DNA of 19,921 nucleotides from CAJCIY01 sp036379355 (GTDB taxonomy: Bacteria; Actinomycetota; Actinomycetes; Mycobacteriales; CAJCIY01): contig DASVGV010000061.1 of NCBI GenBank assembly GCA_036379355.1, positions 1 to 19,921 on the forward strand, given 5' to 3'. Below, piece after piece: positions 15,267-19,921 of this stretch. Made by a program: the position numbers and the translations under genes. The first letter of the stretch is position 1, and every line of letters starts with the position of its first letter. The notes beneath the pieces were generated by a model. That model saw only the letters and a program-made list of their open reading frames with translations, had not been told where the DNA came from and made no database searches.

Positions 15267-17061
15267 AGCCGTGCGGAGGACGTTCGCCCGGCAGCGCGGC
15301 ACCCGTCGGGACGGCCGGGGATGACGCGGGCGCCGCGGTGACCGGCACGGCGTCGATACCGGCATCCTTGCGCTGCTGCGCCGTGATCGGGGTCGGTGCG
15401 CCGGTCAGCGGGTCACCGCCGGACGACGTCTTCGGGAACGCGATGACGTCACGGATCGAGTCGGCGCCGGCCAGGAGCGCCGCGATCCGGTCCAGCCCGG
15501 GCGCGAGACCACCGTGCGGCGGAGGACCGAACGCGAACGCGTCGAGCAGGAAGCCGAACTTCGAGCGCGCCTCCTCGTGGGTCAGTCCGATGACGTCGAA
15601 GACCCGCTGCTGGACGTCGGAGCGGTGGATTCGGATCGAGCCGCTGGCGAGCTCGTTCCCGTTGCACACCAAGTCGTATGCGCGTGCCGGCACGTCCGAA
15701 GGGTCGGTGTCGAAGTCCGCCTCCCGGTCCACCGCAGGCGCGGTGAAGGGGTGGTGCACGGGCGTCCAGCCGCCTTCCGCGTCGGGCTCGAACATGGGCA
15801 TGTCGGTGATCCAGAGGAACTCCCACCGCCCCGCTGGGATCGCGTCGATCTCCCGTGCAGCCGCGACGCGGAAGGCACCGAGCAGGTCCTGCGCCTCGCG
15901 GCGGGGACCCGCGGCGAAGAAGATGCCGTCACCGGGCGCGGCTCCTGCGGCCGCGGCCAGCCCGCTGCGCTCGGAGTCCGAGAGCGCGTTCAGGACCCCG
16001 CCGCGCAGGCTTCCGTCCGGCTCGACCAGCACGTACGCAAGGCCCTTGGCGCCCCGGCCCCGCGCCCACTCGTTCCAGCCGTCGAGCTGCTTGCGCGTCC
16101 AGGCGCCGGCGCCGGCGACCACCACTGCCCCCACGTACGGCTGCCCCGCGAAGATCCGTACCTCCGTGTCGGCGAAGAACGGCGAGAGGTCGGCCAGCTC
16201 CATGCCGAACCGCAGGTCGGGCTTGTCCGAGCCGAAGCGGTCCATCGCCTCGTCGAACCGCATCCGGCGGAACGGGACCGGCAGGTCCACGCCCGCGACC
16301 TCGGACCAGACCGCGGTGATGACGGCCTCGCCGACCGCGTACACGTCGTCCTCGTCCACGAAGGACATCTCGAAGTCGAGCTGGGTGAAGTCGGGCTGGC
16401 GATCGGCGCGGAAGTCCTCGTCACGAAAGCACCGGGCGATCTGGTAGTACCGCTCGAGCCCGGCCACCATCAGCAGCTGCTTGAACAGCTGGGGTGACTG
16501 GGGAAGGGCATACCAGTGCCCGGGCTGGAGCCGTACCGGCACCAGGAAGTCGCGTGCGCCCTCGGGCGTGGACCGGGTGAGGTACGGCGTCTCCACGTCG
16601 ACGAAGCCGCGCTCGTCCATGACCCGGCGGATCACCCGGGTCGCGTGCGCGCGGATGCGCAGGGCCCGGGCGTTGTCGCGGCGCAGGTCCAGGTAGCGCC
16701 AGCGCAGACGCGCCTCCTCCCCCACGTCCACCGTCGGGTCGATCGGGAACGGCAGCGGAGCGCACGCCGAGAGCACCTCGACCGACGACGCAGCAACCTC
16801 GACGGATCCAGTGGGCAGGTCGGGATTCTCGTTGCCCGCCGGGCGTTCCCGGACCTCGCCGACCACCTTGATGCAGAACTCGTCGCGCAGGTCGCCCGCC
16901 GCCTCGTCGTGCAGGACGACCTGCACGATGCCGCTTGCGTCACGAAGGTCGACGAACGCCACCCCACCGTGATCGCGCCGGGTCGCCACCCAGCCGGCGA
17001 GCGTCACGGTCTGGCCGGCGTGCTCCGCGCGGAGCATGCCGGCCTCGTGCGTACGGATCAC
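15265..17061 (-). CDS. aspS: Aspartyl-tRNA synthetase (likely non-discriminating, AspRS/AsxRS)
   Basis: 598-residue class IIb aminoacyl-tRNA synthetase. An OB-fold anticodon domain (about residues 1-105) is followed by the catalytic core with the bacterial GAD insertion. Class II motif 2 is CFRDEDFRADRQPDFTQLDFE (211-231, in part) and motif 3 is GLAPGLDR (518-525). In the anticodon domain, H31 (RRDHGG) and G76 (RERPAGN) match residues that mark bacterial AspRS able to charge both tRNA-Asp and tRNA-Asn. The last 27 residues are an Ala/Pro-rich tail. The GTG start overlaps the hisS stop by four bases (GTGA). The frame is open upstream into hisS but that is a shadow. Essential housekeeping gene. 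Confidence 0.97.
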   Translation of the reverse strand: MIRTHEAGMLRAEHAGQTVTLAGWVATRRDHGGVAFVDLRDASGIVQVVLHDEAAGDLRDEFCIKVVGEVRERPAGNENPDLPTGSVEVAASSVEVLSACAPLPFPIDPTVDVGEEARLRWRYLDLRRDNARALRIRAHATRVIRRVMDERGFVDVETPYLTRSTPEGARDFLVPVRLQPGHWYALPQSPQLFKQLLMVAGLERYYQIARCFRDEDFRADRQPDFTQLDFEMSFVDEDDVYAVGEAVITAVWSEVAGVDLPVPFRRMRFDEAMDRFGSDKPDLRFGMELADLSPFFADTEVRIFAGQPYVGAVVVAGAGAWTRKQLDGWNEWARGRGAKGLAYVLVEPDGSLRGGVLNALSDSERSGLAAAAGAAPGDGIFFAAGPRREAQDLLGAFRVAAAREIDAIPAGRWEFLWITDMPMFEPDAEGGWTPVHHPFTAPAVDREADFDTDPSDVPARAYDLVCNGNELASGSIRIHRSDVQQRVFDVIGLTHEEARSKFGFLLDAFAFGPPPHGGLAPGLDRIAALLAGADSIRDVIAFPKTSSGGDPLTGAPTPITAQQRKDAGIDAVPVTAAPASSPAVPTGAALPGERPPHG

Positions 17062-18317
17062 GAGAGCCTCTTTCGCATCTGGTCGGTCAGGTCGTCGAGC
17101 GGCAGCGCGACCTGCTCGCCGCTCGCCAGGTCCTTGCACTGCACGGTGCCCGCGTCCAGGTCGCGGTCGCCGAGGACGAGGGCATAGCGCGCGCCGGAAC
17201 GGTCGGCGCCCTTCATGGCGCCCTTCAGACCGCGGTCGCCGTACGACACGTCGGTGGCGACGCCCGCTGTACGCAGGTCCGCGACGAGGCGCACCGAGCG
17301 CCGCCGGGCGGCGGCTCCGAGCGGCACGACGTAGACGTCGCAGCGCGCGTCGCCGGCGACGGTGACCCCCTCTGCCTCGAGGGCCAGCACTGTGCGGTCG
17401 ACGCCGAGCGCCCAGCCGATGGACGGCAGCGGCGGCCCGCCGAGCGCCTGCGACAGCCCGTCGTAGCGGCCGCCGCCGCCGATCGCGGACTGCGCGCCGA
17501 GCCCGTCGTGGACGAACTCGAAAGCAGTACGCGTGTAGTAGTCCAGACCGCGGACCAGCCGGGGATCGTCGTCGAAGGGCACGCCCAGGTCGGTGAGCGC
17601 GGTGCGCACCGCGTCGTGGTGCGCCCGGCACGCATCGCACAGCACGTCGCCGATCAGGGGCGCGTCGGCCAGCTGGGCCTGGACGTCGGGGCGCTTGTCG
17701 TCCAGGACCCGCAGCGGGTTGATCTCGGCGCGGTGGCGTGTGTCCTCGTCGAGGTCGAGGCCGGCCAGGAACGCGGTGAGCCGCTGGCGGTAGACCGGGC
17801 GGCAGGTCGCGTCGCCGAGGGAGTTGAGCAACAGGCGTTGACCGGTGAGCCCGAGGCGTGCGAACCCCGTCGCCGCCAGCCACACGAGCTCGGCGTCGAG
17901 GGCGGGATCGTCGCTGCCGAGCGCCTCGGCGCCCACCTGGGCGAAGTGCCGGTAGCGACCCTTCTGCATCCGTTCGTAGCGGTAGTACGACCCGGCGTAC
18001 CAGAGCTTCACCGGCAGCTGACCGTGCTCCAGGCCCGCCTCCAGGACTGCGCGCACGACGGGTGCGGTGCCCTCCGGCCGCAGCGTGATCGACCGGCCCC
18101 CGCGGTCGTCGAACGTGTACATCTCCTTGCTGACCACGTCGGTCGACTCGCCGACACCGCGGACGAACACCTCGGTGGACTCGAACGCGGGCGTCTCGAC
18201 GTAGCCGTAGCCGGCGAGCCGTGGCCCGGCCGCGAGCGCCTCGCGAACCGCGAGGTGGGTCGAGGAAGCCGGAGGGATCAGGTCGTACGTGCCCCGGGGG
18301 GCACGGGGCGTCGTCAC
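17058..18317 (-). CDS. hisS: Histidyl-tRNA synthetase
   Basis: 419-residue class IIa histidyl-tRNA synthetase, normal length. N-terminal PRGTYDLIPP (8-16) is the usual start of the fold; motif 2 is YYRYERMQKGRYRHFAQVG (111-129); the histidine-specific motifs are RGLDYYTRTAFEF (257-268) and GGGGRYDGL (280-288); and motif 3 is IGWALGVDR (300-308). A C-terminal anticodon-binding domain follows from about 325. I chose the GTG at 18317: a GGAGG site lies seven bases upstream and the protein begins at the conserved region. The frame extends to 18581 but only with shadow sequence inside the MBL gene. It follows the MBL gene by 28 bases and overlaps aspS by four, so the three form a likely operon. 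Confidence 0.97.
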   Translation of the reverse strand: MTTPRAPRGTYDLIPPASSTHLAVREALAAGPRLAGYGYVETPAFESTEVFVRGVGESTDVVSKEMYTFDDRGGRSITLRPEGTAPVVRAVLEAGLEHGQLPVKLWYAGSYYRYERMQKGRYRHFAQVGAEALGSDDPALDAELVWLAATGFARLGLTGQRLLLNSLGDATCRPVYRQRLTAFLAGLDLDEDTRHRAEINPLRVLDDKRPDVQAQLADAPLIGDVLCDACRAHHDAVRTALTDLGVPFDDDPRLVRGLDYYTRTAFEFVHDGLGAQSAIGGGGRYDGLSQALGGPPLPSIGWALGVDRTVLALEAEGVTVAGDARCDVYVVPLGAAARRRSVRLVADLRTAGVATDVSYGDRGLKGAMKGADRSGARYALVLGDRDLDAGTVQCKDLASGEQVALPLDDLTDQMRKRLS

Positions 18318-18345
18318 CGGGCGGCCTCCGCGCAGGACCGGAAGC

Positions 18346-19059
18346 TCACAGGCCGCGGCCCTTCGGGGCCGAACCGGGGGCGCCGGCGGTCGCAACGGCC
18401 TCGGCGAGGTACGGGTTCGCCGCCCGCTCGCGCGCGACGGTGGTCGCCGGCCCGTGCCCCGGCAGGACGACCGTCTCGTCGGCCATCGGCACGATGACCC
18501 GAACCAGCGAGCGGAGCATGTCGGGGTAGGAGCCGCCGGGCAGGTCGCAGCGACCGATCGAGTCGTAGAACAGGAAGTCACCGGAGAACAGCAGGGGTTC
18601 GCCGTCGGGTCCGCCGTTGCCGGTCCGGAAGGTGATGGAGCCGGGAGTGTGGCCGGGTGCGAACTGCACGTCCAGCCCGATCCCCACCAGGTCGAGGCCG
18701 CCCTCGGCGCCCAGCTCGCGGACGTCGTCCGGCTCGGTGAACTGCATCCCGGCGATCATCCGGCCCAGCTGTGAGCCGAGCGTCGCGCCGGGGTCGGAGA
18801 GCATCGCCCGGTCGTCCGGGTGGATGTACGCAGGGATGTCCCGGGCGCCGCAGACCGGCGCGACCGACCAGGTGTGGTCGAGATGCCCGTGCGTGAGCAG
18901 CACGGCCGCGGGGTGCAGCCGGTGCCGGGCCAGGACCTCCTCGAGGGGGCCGACCGCGTCCTGGCCGGGGTCGATCACGAGGCACTGCTCGCCCTCCGCC
19001 GCGGCGACGACGTAGCAGTTCGTCCCGAACGAACCCGCGGGGAAACCCCTGACCAGCAC
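18346..19059 (-). CDS. MBL fold metallo-hydrolase (glyoxalase II-like)
   Basis: 237-residue metallo-beta-lactamase-fold hydrolase. The binuclear metal ligands are complete: H57, H59, D61 and H62 (THGHLDH), H137 (APGHTPGS), D161 (FSGDFLF) and H202 (LPGHGP). N-terminal FGTNCYVV and VIDPG are typical of the glyoxalase II-like branch that hydrolyses thioesters, although the substrate is unproven. It starts at GTG with a GAGAGG site about nine bases upstream. The position between a divergent cyclophilin gene and hisS matches the mycobacterial order (ppiB, Rv2581c, hisS), which supports orthology with that uncharacterised gene. Confidence 0.93.
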   Translation of the reverse strand: MLVRGFPAGSFGTNCYVVAAAEGEQCLVIDPGQDAVGPLEEVLARHRLHPAAVLLTHGHLDHTWSVAPVCGARDIPAYIHPDDRAMLSDPGATLGSQLGRMIAGMQFTEPDDVRELGAEGGLDLVGIGLDVQFAPGHTPGSITFRTGNGGPDGEPLLFSGDFLFYDSIGRCDLPGGSYPDMLRSLVRVIVPMADETVVLPGHGPATTVARERAANPYLAEAVATAGAPGSAPKGRGL

Positions 19060-19180
19060 CGTCGTCCGCCTCTCGCTGTCGCCTGCCGTCCCGACGACAG
19101 GCTACCGGCGCCCCGCCGTCAGGCACCTCTCAGATTCGTCTGGAAGGATCTCCGCCCGACACGGACGAATGGGAGAAGGC
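19060..19180. promoter_or_regulatory. Divergent promoter region, MBL-hisS-aspS / cyclophilin
   Basis: This 121-base gap separates two divergent starts. On the minus strand TAGCCT (19104-19099) fits the actinobacterial -10 TANNNT and would give a leader of about 33 bases for the MBL gene; no good -35 is seen at 16-18 bases. On the plus strand I see no clear -10, but a GGGAGAAGG ribosome site precedes the cyclophilin GTG. No T-box leader is evident, though the gap is too short to hold a full one upstream of hisS or aspS. Confidence 0.35.
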
Positions 19181-19921
19181 GTGCCGGGACAGCGACGGGA
19201 ACGCGAGAACGAGCGACTGCGCCGGGCGCGGCAGGAGCAGCGGCGGGCGCAACGGGCGGCCCGCCGCCGCCAGCAGTCGATCATCAGCGGGGGCGTCGTC
19301 GTCCTCGCGGTGATCGGCGTGATCATCGGGCTGGTGGTGTCGGGCTCGGGCGGCAAGAGCCATCCGGCCGCCGCCGGCAGCACCCCCGCGGCCAGCGGCA
19401 CGGCGGCGACGTCTCCCAGCGCCTCGCCCACGGGTACGCCGGTCTGCGACTACGTCCCCGACAAGACGACGCAGACCAAGACCTCGCCCGGGCTGCCGCC
19501 GGACACGAAGGCGACCGGTGACCACACCGCCACGATCGTCTTCACCGAGGGCACGGTGAAGATCGCTTTGTCGCCGAAGGCGCCGTGCACGGTCAACTCG
19601 TTCGAGTTCCTGGCCAGCAAGCACTACTTCGACAACACGACCTGCCACCGCCTGACCACCAGCGGCATCTACGTGCTGCAGTGCGGCGACCCCACCGGTA
19701 CGGGCAGCGGCGGCCCCGGCTACACCATCCCCGACGAGAACCTCACGGGGGCCACGTACCCCGCGGGCACCGTCGCGATGGCCAACACCGGCGCGGCGCA
19801 CAGCGGCGGCAGCCAGTTCTTCCTCGTCTACAAGGACACCCAGCTGCCGCCGAAGTACACGCCGTTCGGGCACATCACGTCGGGGCTGGACGTGATCACC
19901 GGGATCGCCGCCAAGGGCACG
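19181..19921 (+). CDS. Membrane-anchored cyclophilin-type peptidyl-prolyl isomerase (3' partial)
   Basis: First 247 residues of a gene cut by the window end with the frame still open. Residues 1-32 are very rich in Arg, Gln and Glu and probably a cytoplasmic helix. Residues 34-53 form one transmembrane helix. A Ser/Thr/Ala/Pro linker (54-88) follows, then an extracytoplasmic cyclophilin domain from about 115. Catalytic residues matching human CypA R55, Q63 and F113 are R157 (CHRL), Q167 (LQCGD) and F214 (SQFFLV). Four cysteines (C89, C136, C155, C168) lie on the exported side and could form disulfides. The GTG start has GGAG five bases upstream. Place and architecture match actinobacterial PpiB next to the MBL-hisS genes. 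It may assist folding of exported proteins. Confidence 0.93.
   Translation, partial: MPGQRRERENERLRRARQEQRRAQRAARRRQQSIISGGVVVLAVIGVIIGLVVSGSGGKSHPAAAGSTPAASGTAATSPSASPTGTPVCDYVPDKTTQTKTSPGLPPDTKATGDHTATIVFTEGTVKIALSPKAPCTVNSFEFLASKHYFDNTTCHRLTTSGIYVLQCGDPTGTGSGGPGYTIPDENLTGATYPAGTVAMANTGAAHSGGSQFFLVYKDTQLPPKYTPFGHITSGLDVITGIAAKGT

Noticed and set aside
1..19921. Mobile element, CRISPR, tRNA or toxin-antitoxin content
   Set aside because: Read on both strands: no transposase, integrase, direct-repeat array, tRNA-like cloverleaf or paired small toxin gene was found, and composition is even throughout.

Overview
The window is chromosomal DNA from a high-GC actinobacterium. The signs are strong G/C bias at third codon positions, many GTG starts, no TAA stops, an F420-type luciferase-like oxidoreductase, a glgX-treY pair, and a cyclophilin / MBL hydrolase / hisS / aspS block that resembles the mycobacterial neighbourhood. 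The genus cannot be fixed from this sequence. I see no tRNA, rRNA, CRISPR array, insertion sequence or prophage gene. Coding density is near complete and no gap without a gene exceeds about 130 bases.

Layout. (1) 17-2326, minus strand: a tight run of carboxymuconolactone decarboxylase (CMD) family protein, SDR oxidoreductase and phosphotriesterase-family amidohydrolase, diverging from a pirin gene (2374-3291, plus). (2) 3292-7521, minus strand: LLM/F420 oxidoreductase, then a GAF-PAS-GAF-GGEEF diguanylate cyclase, an aldo/keto reductase and a 72-residue two-helix membrane protein. A near-consensus FliA/WhiG-type (sigma-28) promoter sits directly in front of the diguanylate cyclase. (3) 7628-8893, plus: a DUF445 membrane protein. 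It diverges from the LLM gene across a gap holding a 38-bp dyad, and its 3' end overlaps the convergent PAP2-family gene (8865-9590, minus). (4) 9716-15229, plus: a CPBP membrane protease with a PGW-repeat N terminus and a probable leaderless start, then glgX and treY, the last two overlapping by one base. (5) 15265-19059, minus: MBL-fold hydrolase, hisS and aspS, the last two overlapping by 4 bases. (6) 19181 to the window end, plus: a membrane-anchored cyclophilin, cut by the window edge.

How they work together. GlgX debranches glycogen and TreY turns the released maltodextrins into maltooligosyl-trehalose, but the usual third gene, treZ, is not next to them. hisS and aspS are housekeeping genes, and AspRS carries the His31 and Gly signature of a non-discriminating enzyme. 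The CMD-SDR-PTE run looks like a small catabolic or detoxification unit of unknown substrate. The sigma-28-type promoter suggests that c-di-GMP synthesis from this locus is tied to a motility or developmental regulon.

No wholly new multi-gene defence or mobile system is visible. The observations most worth following are the sigma-28 promoter with a leaderless or near-leaderless diguanylate cyclase, the 38-bp dyad, the missing treZ, the repeat-bearing CPBP protease, and the unusual cofactor loop of the SDR.
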